From Hymenobacter swuensis DY53 (GTDB lineage Bacteria; Bacteroidota; Bacteroidia; Cytophagales; Hymenobacteraceae), in NCBI RefSeq assembly GCF_000576555.1, contig NZ_CP007145.1, positions 3,804,501 through 3,868,500 on the forward strand: a DNA stretch of 64,000 bases. The letters run 5' to 3'. The position numbers were made by a program, and so were the translations under genes. Below are positions 49,798 to 59,045 of the stretch, one piece after another; positions within the stretch are counted from its first letter, which is position 1; each line of letters opens with the position of its first letter. The notes under the pieces were generated by a model. The model saw only the letters and a list, made by a program, of their open reading frames with translations, ran no database searches and was not told where the DNA came from.

Positions 49798-51012
49798 GTG
49801 AAAAACTATCTATTCCTGCTACTACTCTTGCTGCTTTCCGGCCTGAGCAGCCCGCTTTCCGCCGATCCGCGCCGCGACTTTGCCACGCAGTACCGGCCCG
49901 GCCGGCGCATTCTGGTGGATACGCGCCGGGAGGGTGACAGCATACGGGTATATCTGCGGTTTCCTGACCGCAACCTGCTCCGCCGGGGCTTTCCGCTGCA
50001 CGTGGTGGGCTGGGCCGGGTACGATGCCCGCCGGCCGCTGTGGCAGGATACCGTGCGCCAGCTCCGCCGTCGGCTGCAACCCGAGGGGCCCGGGGCCCGC
50101 GTTGATTTCTGCCTGCCCATCAGCCGCCTCCGGGCCGGGTTAGTGTTGAGCCTGGCCATAGGGCCAGCCGAGGAGGCCGTGAGCGGCGACGCGGCCTGGC
50201 TGCCCCTGACAGCTGAGCACCTGAGCCGCTCGTTCATTCTCACCGATTCCCTGAGTCAGCCGCTAATGCGCCGTTACGTACACGCCCGGGAAGTATTCGG
50301 CGTGAATGCCTACGGCCCTGATCAGCGACTGACAGCCTACCGCTACCCATTGAGCTCGGTGCCGGCCGCGCCGCCCATGGCTGCCGCCGGGGCCCTGGGC
50401 CCCCAGCCCCGCCGCCTCAGTGCCCAGGATTCCGCGCAGTTCCGGGCCGATGAACTGCTCCGGCTGCCGGCTGGGCTTTACTTGTTGCGGGTGGGTGGCA
50501 GCCCAGTGCGCGCGGGCTTGCTGGTGGAGGAAAACCGCTTTCCGGAGCTAATTACGGCCGATGAGCTGATTGCCCCGCTTACCTACCTGACCACGTCCCA
50601 GGAACGCAAACAGCTGTTCGACGCCCTTGAGCCTAAAAAGGCTGTGGACCAGTTCTGGCTGAAGGTAGCGGGCAATAACCAGCCCATTGCCCGCCAGCTT
50701 ATCCGCACCTACTACGGGCGGGTGGCCGAGGCCAGCCAACTTTTTTCAGCCCATAAGGCCGGCTGGCTGACCGACCGAGGCCTGCTGTATCTGGTGCTGG
50801 GGCCACCGGAAAGCGTATATCGGGCCAATGAGGAGGAACGGTGGGTGTACCGCTCCTATACTGAGCGCAGCGGCACCTTCCTCTTCCGCCCCAAACCCAG
50901 TACCTTTACCCCCGACAACTATGAACTGGTGCGCCGCCCCGAGTACGAACAACTTTGGTATGCCGCCGTGGAGCAATGGAGAAAAGGACGAACCGCCCAG
51001 CCCGGCCGCTAA
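49798..51012 (+). CDS. GWxTD-domain secreted protein, 404 aa
   Basis: GTG start at 49798, followed by a signal peptide (KNYLFLLLLLLLSGLSSPLS). The C-terminal domain carries the defining motif KAGWLTDRGLLYLVLGPPES, then ERWVYRSYTERSGTFLF, typical of the ~100-residue GWxTD domain found once in many Bacteroidota and Acidobacteria proteins of unknown function. The N-terminal half has beta-rich Ig-like segments. The last 37 bases overlap the start of rlmB in another frame, so the two genes are co-transcribed. Confidence 0.85.
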   Translation: MKNYLFLLLLLLLSGLSSPLSADPRRDFATQYRPGRRILVDTRREGDSIRVYLRFPDRNLLRRGFPLHVVGWAGYDARRPLWQDTVRQLRRRLQPEGPGARVDFCLPISRLRAGLVLSLAIGPAEEAVSGDAAWLPLTAEHLSRSFILTDSLSQPLMRRYVHAREVFGVNAYGPDQRLTAYRYPLSSVPAAPPMAAAGALGPQPRRLSAQDSAQFRADELLRLPAGLYLLRVGGSPVRAGLLVEENRFPELITADELIAPLTYLTTSQERKQLFDALEPKKAVDQFWLKVAGNNQPIARQLIRTYYGRVAEASQLFSAHKAGWLTDRGLLYLVLGPPESVYRANEEERWVYRSYTERSGTFLFRPKPSTFTPDNYELVRRPEYEQLWYAAVEQWRKGRTAQPGR

Positions 51013-51995
51013 CTGAGCGCCGCCAATTTTTTGATTCCGAAAACCGCCCCGTGCCCAACCGCCGTCCCGCTCCCCGCGACGGGGAAGGCCGCGCCGAAGG
51101 CGGACGTTTCGAGGGAAGCCGGGCCGAAGGAGGCCGCTTAGAAGGCAACCGGCCGGAAGGCAACCGCTTCGAGGGCAGCCGTTCGGAAGGAAACCGCCCG
51201 GAAGGGAACCGCACCGATAAAAGCCAGTACCACCGCCCGCCCCAGGACCGCAGCATCGACATGATTTTCGGGCTGCGCCCTATTCTGGAGGCCCTGAACG
51301 CGGGCCGTACACTGGACAAAATTTTCCTACTGCGCGGCACCAAAAACTCCATGACCCAGGACATTACCGCCCTGGCCAAAGCCGCCGACGTGCCCGTGTC
51401 GATGGTGCCCGTGGAGAAGCTCGACAACATCACCCGCAAAAACCACCAGGGGGCCGTGGCCTTCGTGTCGCCCATCGACTACATGCCGCTGGACAGCATT
51501 CTGGCCGGGCTGTACGAGGAAGGGAAAACCCCGCTCCTGCTGGTGCTGGACCGCGTGACGGACGTGCGCAACTTCGGCTCCATTGCCCGTAACGCAGAGT
51601 GCCTGGGCGTGCACGCCATTGTGGTGCCCAGCCGCGGGGCCGCCCAAATCAATGGTGACGCGCTGAAAACCTCCGCCGGAGCCCTTAACCTGATTCCGGT
51701 GTGCCGCGAGGCTAACCTGAAGGAAACTCTCACGTTCCTGCGCGAGTCGGGCGTGCAGATTGTGGCCTGTACCGAAAAATCGGACGCCAGCCTGGAAGCC
51801 GAAGCGGTAGACCTTACCGGTCCGCTGGCTATCCTTATGGGCTCCGAGGAAGACGGCATCAGCCCCGAGTACCTGCGCCTCGCCAACCACAAGCTCCGCA
51901 TCCCGATGGCCGGCCAGATTAGCTCCCTCAACGTGAGCGTGGCCAGCGGCATTATGCTCTATGAAGTGCTGCGCCAGCGCCTCGTGAAAAAGTAG
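50976..51995 (+). CDS. rlmB: 23S rRNA (guanosine-2'-O)-methyltransferase RlmB, with repeat-rich N-terminus, 339 aa
   Basis: SpoU-family methyltransferase, methylating a guanosine in the 23S rRNA peptidyl-transferase region. The substrate-binding domain (IFGLRPILEALNAGRTLDKI) and the knotted SPOUT domain are intact: motif 1 VLDRVTDVRNFGSIARNAEC, motif 2 LMGSEEDGISPE and motif 3 IPMAGQISSLNVSVASGIML. Before them lies an unusual ~95-residue extension, Arg-rich and disordered, containing eight tandem R-x-E-G-[GSN] pentapeptides. Start at ATG 50976, inside the end of the GWxTD gene. Confidence 0.93.
   Translation: MEKRTNRPARPLTERRQFFDSENRPVPNRRPAPRDGEGRAEGGRFEGSRAEGGRLEGNRPEGNRFEGSRSEGNRPEGNRTDKSQYHRPPQDRSIDMIFGLRPILEALNAGRTLDKIFLLRGTKNSMTQDITALAKAADVPVSMVPVEKLDNITRKNHQGAVAFVSPIDYMPLDSILAGLYEEGKTPLLLVLDRVTDVRNFGSIARNAECLGVHAIVVPSRGAAQINGDALKTSAGALNLIPVCREANLKETLTFLRESGVQIVACTEKSDASLEAEAVDLTGPLAILMGSEEDGISPEYLRLANHKLRIPMAGQISSLNVSVASGIMLYEVLRQRLVKK
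51090..51209 (+). repeat. Eight 15-bp coding tandem repeats in rlmB
   Basis: Residues 39-78 of RlmB read RAEGG RFEGS RAEGG RLEGN RPEGN RFEGS RSEGN RPEGN. The 15-bp units share the pattern CGn nnn GAA/GAG GGn nGn. Such repeats can gain or lose units by slippage without changing frame. Confidence 0.85.
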
Positions 51996-51999
51996 GGCT

Positions 52000-52350
52000 G
52001 TGGAGACGAAGGCACAAGACTGGAACGGAATTGTTGCCTACTATCAACGCCATGCTGCAAATGGCATGGGTGACGAAATGTTGCTTCTAGTGCAGCATAT
52101 TATTTCTTCGGGCGCTTCCTACCGTTTATTCGCTTTTACCTCAATTGCTGTTTTGAAGGTTAGCATCTACGAAATGATGCACAACAACCACGAAACCTTA
52201 CACATTCACTTTGACCGCGAGAAGATAGTCTTTCAGTTCAGGTATTACGCCACAGGGAATTCATATGATCAACCTGAATTTTGTCGTCAATACTCTGCCG
52301 ACTTAGGGATGGAAAAATTTGATCAATTTATCCACTGGATACGATGGTAG
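52000..52350 (+). CDS. Hypothetical protein, 116 aa
   Basis: GTG start 5 bp after the rlmB stop; a bidirectional terminator follows. The sequence (METKAQDWNGIVAYYQRHAA ... LHIHFDREKIVFQFRYYATG) has a helix-then-strand layout without signal or membrane segments. Codon use is more AT-rich than in its neighbours, so it may be a newcomer. I do not recognise a family. The conserved-looking C-terminal EKFDQFIHWIRW helix suggests it is a genuine protein. Confidence 0.6.
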   Translation: METKAQDWNGIVAYYQRHAANGMGDEMLLLVQHIISSGASYRLFAFTSIAVLKVSIYEMMHNNHETLHIHFDREKIVFQFRYYATGNSYDQPEFCRQYSADLGMEKFDQFIHWIRW

Positions 52351-52356
52351 ACTCAG

Positions 52357-52392
52357 AAAAAAAGCGCCTGCATGCCAGCAGGCGCTTTTTTT
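52357..52392. terminator. Bidirectional terminator
   Basis: AAAAAAAGCGCCTGC (52357-52371) and its perfect complement (52378-52392) around a 6-nt loop, between the 52000 gene and converging manC. Confidence 0.92.
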
Positions 52393-52411
52393 TGGTCTGT
52401 CACAGTAAAGG

Positions 52412-53539
52412 CTAATTATACCCCACGCCTTTCTTCGATCTTACGTCGGCCACAAATTCTTTCACGCGCTGTTCTTCGGTGCGCTTGCAGATGAGCAGCA
52501 CGTTGTCGTATTCGGCCACGATGTAACCCTCCAGGCCCTGTACTACCACGAGGCGCTCAGAGGGCGTTTTGATGACGCACTCCTTGGTATCATAGAGCAG
52601 GGCGTTGCCGTCCACCACGTTTTCGTCGGCGTCGTGCTGGCCCATGCGGTGTAGGGAGTCCCAAGTGCCCAGGTCGCTCCACCCGAAATCGGCAGGCAGC
52701 ACGTATACATTATCGGCCTTTTCCATCACTCCGTAGTCGATGCTAATGTTGCGGCACTGGCTGTAGGCGCGGGTGATGAACGTGGTTTCCTGATCCGTGC
52801 CCAGCTGATCGGCTCCCTCATCGAATACCTCTGCAATGTCGCTCAGGTAATGGTGGAAGGCCTTGATGATGGCATCAGCGCGCCATACAAACAGGCCGGA
52901 ATTCCAGAGGAAGTCGCCGCTGGAGAGGAACATGCGAGCTAGCTCCAGATTAGGCTTTTCGGTAAAGGTTTTGACTTTGCGCAGCCCAGTTGGGAACGTT
53001 CCATCTTCATGGCCCGGCATCGTCTGTACGTCTTGGGGCTTCACGGCATCATCCAGAAACTGAATGTAGCCGTAGCCAGTATCGGGGCGGGAGGGCTGAA
53101 TACCGAGCGTGATGAGCACATCGTGGGTGCGGGCCCCGTCCAGGGCCGTGCGGATGGCGGCGCGGAAGTTCTCCTCGTGCATCACGGCGTGGTCGGCAGG
53201 CGTCACCACAATTACGGCTTCCGGGTCGCGCTGAGCAATGCGGTAGCTGGCGTAAGCAATGCACGGCGCGGTGTTGCGCCCAATGGGTTCCCCCAGAATC
53301 TGGTTGGCAGGCAGCTCGGGCAGGTGCTGGTGCACCAGTTCCACGTAGTCGCGGTTGGTGACGACAAACACGTTTTCGGTGGGGCAGATACCCCGGAAAC
53401 GGTCCACCGTCAGCTGGAGCATCGAACGGCCCAGACCCAGGACATCATGAAACTGCTTGGGATGATGCGTGCGACTAAAAGGCCAGAACCGGCTGCCAAT
53501 GCCGCCAGCCATTACAACGAGGTACGTATGTTGTTCCAT
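52412..53539 (-). CDS. manC: Mannose-1-phosphate guanylyltransferase, 375 aa
   Basis: Makes GDP-mannose from mannose-1-phosphate and GTP for surface polysaccharide or glycan synthesis. The nucleotide-binding signature VMAGGIGSRFWPFSRTHHPK and QFHDVLG are at the N-terminus, followed by VVTPADHAVMHEENF and a FTEKPNLELARMFLSSGDFL-type sugar-binding segment. It lacks the C-terminal isomerase domain of bifunctional ManC/AlgA, so it is the single-function form. It could supply sugar to glycosylation by the DUF2723-type enzyme upstream (inference). Confidence 0.93.
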   Translation of the reverse strand: MEQHTYLVVMAGGIGSRFWPFSRTHHPKQFHDVLGLGRSMLQLTVDRFRGICPTENVFVVTNRDYVELVHQHLPELPANQILGEPIGRNTAPCIAYASYRIAQRDPEAVIVVTPADHAVMHEENFRAAIRTALDGARTHDVLITLGIQPSRPDTGYGYIQFLDDAVKPQDVQTMPGHEDGTFPTGLRKVKTFTEKPNLELARMFLSSGDFLWNSGLFVWRADAIIKAFHHYLSDIAEVFDEGADQLGTDQETTFITRAYSQCRNISIDYGVMEKADNVYVLPADFGWSDLGTWDSLHRMGQHDADENVVDGNALLYDTKECVIKTPSERLVVVQGLEGYIVAEYDNVLLICKRTEEQRVKEFVADVRSKKGVGYN

Positions 53540-53733
53540 CGGAGCCGAACCAGAAGTTCGTTGTTGGGAGAGAAGAAAGGAATGAATAAGCCTGCCTCAC
53601 TGGCAAAAAAGCCTACCACCGAGCTACCAGTCCAAACAAGGTACGGAAGTAGAATTTGCCAATGAATGGACAGAGCAATAATAAGCAAATTCCTAATTAT
53701 ATAATAATTCTTGTAAATTATTTAACTTATCAA

Positions 53734-54807
53734 CTACACCAGTCCCTCCCGCAGCAAGTCGTGCAGATGGATAAAGCCGTTGAACCGGCCCTGCTCCGTC
53801 ACCACGAGCTGGGTGATGTTGCGGGCCTGCATCCGGGCTAGGGCTTCCACGGCGAAATCTTCCACGTCAATGGTAACCGGGGAAGGCGTAAGAATGTCGC
53901 GGGCGCGCACGGTTTCCAGCCGGCCTTCGTAGGTAGTCAGCATCCGGCGCAGGTCTCCATCGGTAATAATGCCAATCAGCTCACCACCTTCTTCCAACAC
54001 GGCCGTAGCCCCGAGTCGCTTTCCTGAAATTTCGAGGATGATTTCGCGGAGCAGTGCCGTATCTGAAACCTGTGGCTGCTGGTTTTGCCGGCTGAGGTCG
54101 CCCACTTTTAAGTACAATTCCTTTCCTAGGGTACCACCCGGGTGCAGATGCGCAAAATCCTGCCGTGAAAACGCTCGGCTTTCCAACAGGCATACGGCCA
54201 GCGCATCGCCCAGGGCCAGTGCAGCCGTGGTGCTGGTGGTAGGAGCCAGGTTATGCGGGCAGGCTTCGCGCTCCACGGGAGCATGGAGCACGTAATCGGC
54301 CTGCACGGCCAGGTAGGACTCAGCATTACTGACCAGAGCGGCCAACGGCACACCTTTTCGTTTGAGCAACGGCACCAGCACCTTTATTTCGGGCGTATCG
54401 CCGGATTTGCTGATGGCAATAACAAAGTCGCCGGCCTGGATCATGCCCAGGTCACCGTGGATGGCATCGGCGGCGTGCATGAACAGGGCGGGCGTACCCG
54501 TAGAGTTCAGCGTAGCTACCATCTTGCCCGCAATGTGGGCACTCTTTCCGATGCCCGTAACTACCACCCGGCCCCGTAAAGAGAGGATGGCTTCTACGCA
54601 TTGTGCAAAATCGGGGGTGCGGTCAATGGCCGCTGCCACGCCCTGAATTGCTTCAGCTTCCTGCTGAAGCACTTTTTTTGCAAGATTGTTGAGTTCGTTC
54701 TGCGGTTTCAATCTAAATTTGGTATTGTATTCAGGAAGCTCGACAGCAGGGACGGAATAGGAACAGGCCCGAATTCTTTCCACTAACTCGCTAGCAGCGA
54801 ATACCAT
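53734..54807 (-). CDS. kdsD: KpsF/GutQ-family D-arabinose-5-phosphate isomerase, up to 357 aa
   Basis: Converts ribulose-5-phosphate to arabinose-5-phosphate, the first step to KDO. A SIS domain (VVVTGIGKSAHIAGKMVATL, HAADAIHGDLGMI, AISKSGDTPEI) is followed by two CBS domains (about residues 235-357). The ATG at 54807 gives a ~32-residue extension not usual for the family; the TTG at 54711 (LKPQNELNNLAKKVL...) would give standard length and may be the true start. It is divergent from recQ. Confidence 0.9.
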   Translation of the reverse strand: MVFAASELVERIRACSYSVPAVELPEYNTKFRLKPQNELNNLAKKVLQQEAEAIQGVAAAIDRTPDFAQCVEAILSLRGRVVVTGIGKSAHIAGKMVATLNSTGTPALFMHAADAIHGDLGMIQAGDFVIAISKSGDTPEIKVLVPLLKRKGVPLAALVSNAESYLAVQADYVLHAPVEREACPHNLAPTTSTTAALALGDALAVCLLESRAFSRQDFAHLHPGGTLGKELYLKVGDLSRQNQQPQVSDTALLREIILEISGKRLGATAVLEEGGELIGIITDGDLRRMLTTYEGRLETVRARDILTPSPVTIDVEDFAVEALARMQARNITQLVVTEQGRFNGFIHLHDLLREGLV

Positions 54808-54887
54808 AAAATCCTTAGATTGAGTTTAGCAACACTGCTGTGCTGCTACTCCAATCTACCACCCCAATTGAGTAAGTGAGGATGTCC

Positions 54888-57086
54888 ATGCCAGCCGTGA
54901 AACAACAAGTGCAGCAAGAGGCTGATTTGAAAGGCAAGTTAAAGGAAGTTTTTGGGTACGGTCAGTTCCGCGGCGTGCAGGAAGACATCATCCAGAACGT
55001 TATTACCGGCAACAACACCTTTGTAATTATGCCTACCGGCGCGGGTAAAAGCCTGTGCTATCAGTTGCCCGCGCTGGTGCTACCCGGAACGGCCATTGTC
55101 ATTTCGCCCCTTATTGCCCTGATGAAAAATCAGGTAGATCAACTCAATGCCTTCGGGGTAAATGCCCAGTTTCTGAACTCGACGCTGTCGAAATCGGAGA
55201 TGAACCGGGTGAAGAAGGACGTGATTAGCGGCGAGGTGAAGCTGCTGTACGTAGCCCCCGAGAGTCTGACAAAGGACGAAACCATTGAGTTTCTCAACAA
55301 GGCGACCATCAGCTTTGTGGCCATTGATGAAGCTCACTGCATCTCGGAGTGGGGCCACGATTTTCGGCCGGAGTATCGCAAAATCCGCAGTATTATCGAC
55401 GGACTGGGTGCGCAGGTACCCATCATTGCCCTCACGGCCACGGCCACACCCAAGGTGCAGCTCGATATCCAGAAAAACCTGCAGATGGATGAGGCATCGG
55501 TATTCAAGACCAGCTTCAACCGCACCAACCTCTACTACGAAGTCCGGCCCAAGCACAACACCAAAAAGCAGCTGATTCAGTACGTGAAGCAGCGCAAGGG
55601 CCTGGCTGGTATTGTGTATTGCCTGAGCCGCAAGAAGGTGGAGGAAATTGCCGAGCTGCTGAAGGTAAACGACGTGCGGGCACTGCCTTACCACGCCGGT
55701 CTGGACCCACACGTACGGATGGCCAACCAAGATGCCTTCCTGAACGAAGACTGCGACGTCATTGTGGCCACCATTGCCTTCGGAATGGGCATCGACAAGC
55801 CCGATGTGCGCTTTGTCATTCACTTCGATACGCCCAAGAGCATTGAGGGCTATTACCAGGAAACCGGCCGGGGTGGCCGCGACGGCCTAGAGGGTGACTG
55901 CCTGATGTTCTACAGCTACGATGATATTGTGAAGCTGGAGAAATTCAACAAGGACAAACCCGTGACGGAGCGCGACAACTCTAAGCTGCTGCTCCAGGAA
56001 ATGGCGAATTACGCCGATTCGGCGGTGTGCAGGCGCAAGCAGCTGCTCCATTACTTCGGAGAGCAGTATCCCAAGGACTGCGGGTTCTGCGACAACTGCC
56101 GCCATCCTAAGGAGCGGTTTGAGGCCAAAGATGAAGTCCTGATTGCGCTGAAGGCCGTGGTGCAAACCGACGAGCGGTTCGGCCTAGACCACATTGGGGT
56201 GGTGCTTATGGGCATGAACAACCCGCATGTGGAAAGCTATGGCCACAACCGCCTGCCGGTGTACGGCCAGGGCAGCAACCACGACGCACAGTTCTGGCAT
56301 TCTCTATTGCGCCAGACGCTATTGGGCGGCTACCTGGAAAAAGACATTGAAAACTTCGGCGTGGTGAAAATCAGCCAGAAGGGAATTGACTTCATTGAAA
56401 ACCCGCATTCCATCAAGCTCACCAAGGACCATAACTACGAGGAAGAGGTGAAAGAAGAACAGGAACAGGAAGAAGTTCAGCAGGCGGCCGGCCACGATGA
56501 GGCCCTGTTTGACATGCTCAAAGCCCTGCGGAAAAAGGTGGCTCAGCAGAAGAATCTGCCCCCCTACGTGCTGTTTCAGGACCCCAGCCTGAAAGAAATG
56601 GCTACCACCTTCCCCACCAAGATGGAGGACCTGGCCCACGTATCTGGCGTGGGGCAGGGAAAGGCGCAGAAATTCGGTCAGCCCTTCCTCGACCTCGTGA
56701 AGAAGTACGTGGAGGACAACGATATCATGACGGCAGCCGACGTGGTGGTGAAATCGGCTGTTAATAAGTCGAAAATCAAGATTTACATCATCCAGCAGAT
56801 CGACAAGAAAATGGACCTGGAGGAAATTGCTTCCTCCAAGGGCATTGATATGCGGGAGCTGATGGAGGAAATTGAGCATATCTGCTACTCCGGCACTAAG
56901 CTCAACCTCGATTACTACATCAACGGAGTGCTGGACGGGGAGCGGCAGGACGAAATCTACGACTACTTCATGACGGCCCAGACCGACAACATTGCGGTGG
57001 CTCTCAAGGAACTCGGTACCGATGACTACACTGAGGAAGACCTGCGCCTGATGCGCATCAAGTTCCTGAGTGAAGTAGCGAATTAA
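54888..57086 (+). CDS. recQ: ATP-dependent DNA helicase RecQ, 732 aa
   Basis: 3'-5' helicase of recombination repair. Walker [14 protein letters not shown], the [22 protein letters not shown] motif, the [10 protein letters not shown] motif VI and the zinc cysteines in [13 protein letters not shown]...DCGFCDNC are present. RQC and HRDC domains follow. An acidic segment ([15 protein letters not shown]) lies between RQC and HRDC. The HRDC end is extended by ~100 residues compared with E. coli RecQ, a form common in Bacteroidota. Start placed at ATG 54888 (MPAVKQQ); GTG/ATG at 54876 and 54882 are alternatives. Confidence 0.95.
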   Translation: MPAVKQQVQQEADLKGKLKEVFGYGQFRGVQEDIIQNVITGNNTFVIMPTGAGKSLCYQLPALVLPGTAIVISPLIALMKNQVDQLNAFGVNAQFLNSTLSKSEMNRVKKDVISGEVKLLYVAPESLTKDETIEFLNKATISFVAIDEAHCISEWGHDFRPEYRKIRSIIDGLGAQVPIIALTATATPKVQLDIQKNLQMDEASVFKTSFNRTNLYYEVRPKHNTKKQLIQYVKQRKGLAGIVYCLSRKKVEEIAELLKVNDVRALPYHAGLDPHVRMANQDAFLNEDCDVIVATIAFGMGIDKPDVRFVIHFDTPKSIEGYYQETGRGGRDGLEGDCLMFYSYDDIVKLEKFNKDKPVTERDNSKLLLQEMANYADSAVCRRKQLLHYFGEQYPKDCGFCDNCRHPKERFEAKDEVLIALKAVVQTDERFGLDHIGVVLMGMNNPHVESYGHNRLPVYGQGSNHDAQFWHSLLRQTLLGGYLEKDIENFGVVKISQKGIDFIENPHSIKLTKDHNYEEEVKEEQEQEEVQQAAGHDEALFDMLKALRKKVAQQKNLPPYVLFQDPSLKEMATTFPTKMEDLAHVSGVGQGKAQKFGQPFLDLVKKYVEDNDIMTAADVVVKSAVNKSKIKIYIIQQIDKKMDLEEIASSKGIDMRELMEEIEHICYSGTKLNLDYYINGVLDGERQDEIYDYFMTAQTDNIAVALKELGTDDYTEEDLRLMRIKFLSEVAN

Positions 57087-57089
57087 GTA

Positions 57090-57189
57090 GTAGAAGTGAG
57101 ACTGTAAGGAGTGAGAGGTGAGACGATGTTCAACGGCTTGAATGCCAGAACATCGTCTCACCTCTCACTCCTTACAGTCTCACTTCTAC
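57090..57189. repeat. 42-bp perfect inverted repeat between recQ and the GNAT gene
   Basis: Arm 57090-57131 is the exact reverse complement of 57148-57189 with a 16-nt loop. The inner part GTGAGACGATGTTC is shared with the repeat at 17336. It starts 4 bp after the recQ stop and ends 4 bp before the stop of the converging GNAT gene, so it fills the whole intergenic gap. Confidence 0.92.
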
Positions 57190-57192
57190 ACA

Positions 57193-57921
57193 TTACAGCC
57201 ACAGGTGATACACATGTTCCTCGTGTATCCGCTCGAAGCCTTCCCGCTCGTAGAAGCGGCAGGCTCCGTGGTTATCGAGTTGGGTAGTCACCTGAATTTC
57301 GGGGAGTTGCCAGGCATGGGCGTAGTGCATCGCCGCGTTGAGCAGGTGTTTGCCGATGCCCTGGCTACGGTGGCCCTGCTGCACGGCCAGCAGCCCTATA
57401 CTAGCGTGCGTGGTCTGATAGCCCAGCGTAATCAGTCCCAACGCATTGGGCTGCGTTACGGGCTGGTAGATGAGCACCTGCCGGGCCGTCTGGCCAGTTA
57501 CGCTGCTCCGTATCCAGTGTTCATAAAGCCGCTCATACACCCCGGCCTGAAACACCGGATCGACCCGAAACCGGGAATGGTGGCCGCTTTGTCGGGCCAG
57601 TTCCAGCAGCCGGGGCGTCAGTTCATCGGTGGGTAGTACATGCGACGATACGGCCGGTGGCGTTTCCGGTGTCGGGCGGGCAAAGCGCGCCTTCCGGTCG
57701 GTGAGGTGCAAGCGCAACGCCCGGGCACTGGCCGCCGACACGGTATCGGTGGGCTCCACAAACCAGTATACCAGCCGCCAGCCCTCTTCGCGCGCCAGCC
57801 GGATAACTTCCCGCAACTGTGCTTCGGTAAACCGCTTGCCTTTCAGACGGCCCACTGGGAAACCAAAAAACTGACTGTCCCAGGGCAATGACTGCACCCC
57901 ATACTCCGTCAACATCGACAT
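57193..57921 (-). CDS. GNAT-family N-acetyltransferase (WecD/RffC-like), 242 aa
   Basis: Transfers an acetyl group from acetyl-CoA. The acetyl-CoA motif A is IGLLAVQQGHRSQGIGKHLL (QxxGxG/A), and motif B is ITVTTQLDNHGACRFYEREGFE-like near the C-terminus. The N-terminal ~100 residues (LPWDSQFFGFPVGRLKGKRF) resemble dTDP-fucosamine acetyltransferases such as WecD, which modify amino-sugar nucleotides for surface polysaccharides. The real substrate is uncertain. Confidence 0.82.
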   Translation of the reverse strand: MSMLTEYGVQSLPWDSQFFGFPVGRLKGKRFTEAQLREVIRLAREEGWRLVYWFVEPTDTVSAASARALRLHLTDRKARFARPTPETPPAVSSHVLPTDELTPRLLELARQSGHHSRFRVDPVFQAGVYERLYEHWIRSSVTGQTARQVLIYQPVTQPNALGLITLGYQTTHASIGLLAVQQGHRSQGIGKHLLNAAMHYAHAWQLPEIQVTTQLDNHGACRFYEREGFERIHEEHVYHLWL

Positions 57922-57958
57922 AGCGGCTGATTATAATTCTTCCCTGGTCCAAACGAAA

Positions 57959-57988
57959 AACCGTCCGTAGCTACTGCTACGGACGGTT
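57959..57988 (-). terminator. Terminator of the bacilliredoxin gene
   Basis: AACCGTCCGTAGC (57959-57971) pairs perfectly with GCTACGGACGGTT (57976-57988); a T run follows on the minus strand. Confidence 0.88.
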
Positions 57989-58019
57989 CAACGAAGAAAT
58001 TAAAGAAAAAGCCAATTAA

Positions 58020-58442
58020 TTAGCAATATTCTTCAAAAGCCCCCTGTAGATTGTTTACAATACGCATCAGGTCATTGCCTTCGATGTGGTAGCGCTCAAT
58101 CATGTGCACCAGCTCACCGTCTTTGAACAAGGCAATGCAGGGGCTGCTGGGTGGGTAGGGCAACATGTGTTCCCGGGCCTTAGCTACGGCTTCGGTTTCC
58201 ATGCCGGCAAACACCGTTACCAGCTTGAGGGGCTTCTTATCGGAACTGGAAACGGCCATTTTCAGGGCCGGGCGGGCTTTAGCGGCCGCACAGCCGCACA
58301 CCGAGTTAACGGCCACCAGCACGGTACCGCTCTGGTCGTTGAGGGCGCTGTCTACTTCTTCGGGGGTCATGAGCTGCTCGAAACCGGCCTCTACGAGGTC
58401 CTGGCGAATCGGGGCTACCATGTATTCAGGATACGTGGCCAT
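58020..58442 (-). CDS. BrxA/BrxB-family bacilliredoxin, 140 aa
   Basis: Thioredoxin-fold protein with the CGC active site (AVNSVCGCAAAKARPAL). In Bacilli the family removes bacillithiol from proteins. The Tyr-Met-Val start (ATYPEYMVAPIRQDLVEAGF) and the PPSSPCIALFKDGELVHMIER segment are typical. Its presence, together with the DinB-like protein at 25930, suggests use of bacillithiol or a similar thiol in this organism (inference). The gene is monocistronic. Confidence 0.93.
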   Translation of the reverse strand: MATYPEYMVAPIRQDLVEAGFEQLMTPEEVDSALNDQSGTVLVAVNSVCGCAAAKARPALKMAVSSSDKKPLKLVTVFAGMETEAVAKAREHMLPYPPSSPCIALFKDGELVHMIERYHIEGNDLMRIVNNLQGAFEEYC

Positions 58443-58616
58443 AGGTGAAAGCTAGGCTTTAGGATGAACTATTCCGGCGGCACCATGCCGGGCGGCGGCG
58501 TAAAATTACGCAACTACTACCGCACTGCCGCAGTTGGCGTATAGAACCCTGGCTGACCCTCGGAAGTTTACCACGTACCAGCTTTTTCTTCTTCTATCTT
58601 CTTTCGCTACCTATGT

Positions 58617-58910
58617 ATGAAGTACGCTGATTTTCTGGCTTCCCAGACCCAATCCGAGCCACCAACCGGCCTCTCGCCCGTACTGGAAGCGTTGTGGTAC
58701 GCCGGCCGCGACGAGTGGCACCGCGCCCACAACATTGCACAGGATAATGAGCACGACCCGATGCAGAACTGGCTGCACGCCTTCCTGCACCGCCAGGAAG
58801 GCGACGCGGGTAATGCGGCATATTGGTACCGCCGGGCCGGACGAGCCGTTTTTACCGGGTCATTGCGCCGGGAGTGGGAGGAAATGGTGCGCACTCAGCT
58901 ATCCGAATAA
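58617..58910 (+). CDS. Conserved hypothetical protein, 97 aa
   Basis: Helical protein with the pattern ALWYAGRDEWHRAHNIAQDN, then MQNWLHAFLHRQEGDAGNAA and YWYRRAGRAVF. This Trp/His/Arg-rich signature recurs in small proteins of Bacteroidota and Cyanobacteria of unknown function; the layout suggests a two-TPR-like helical repeat. No signal or membrane segment. An ATG at 58613 is out of frame and gives only 5 codons. Confidence 0.7.
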   Translation: MKYADFLASQTQSEPPTGLSPVLEALWYAGRDEWHRAHNIAQDNEHDPMQNWLHAFLHRQEGDAGNAAYWYRRAGRAVFTGSLRREWEEMVRTQLSE

Positions 58911-58982
58911 CTACCGGAGGAGCAGGCAGGTGCTGCTATTTCATCTTGCCAAAATTCAATATAAATACATTTAACCAGTTCA

Positions 58983-59016
58983 TTTGCCGCACATTCCGTA
59001 ATTAAAATTACATTTA
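58983..59016 (+). promoter_or_regulatory. Candidate promoter of the TPR gene
   Basis: TTTG at 58983-58986, a 22-bp spacer, and TACATTTA (59009-59016), which differs from TAnnTTTG by one base; 29 bp before the start. Confidence 0.5.
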
Positions 59017-59045
59017 TCCCGCGCCTTTTAAACTGGCCGGACACC

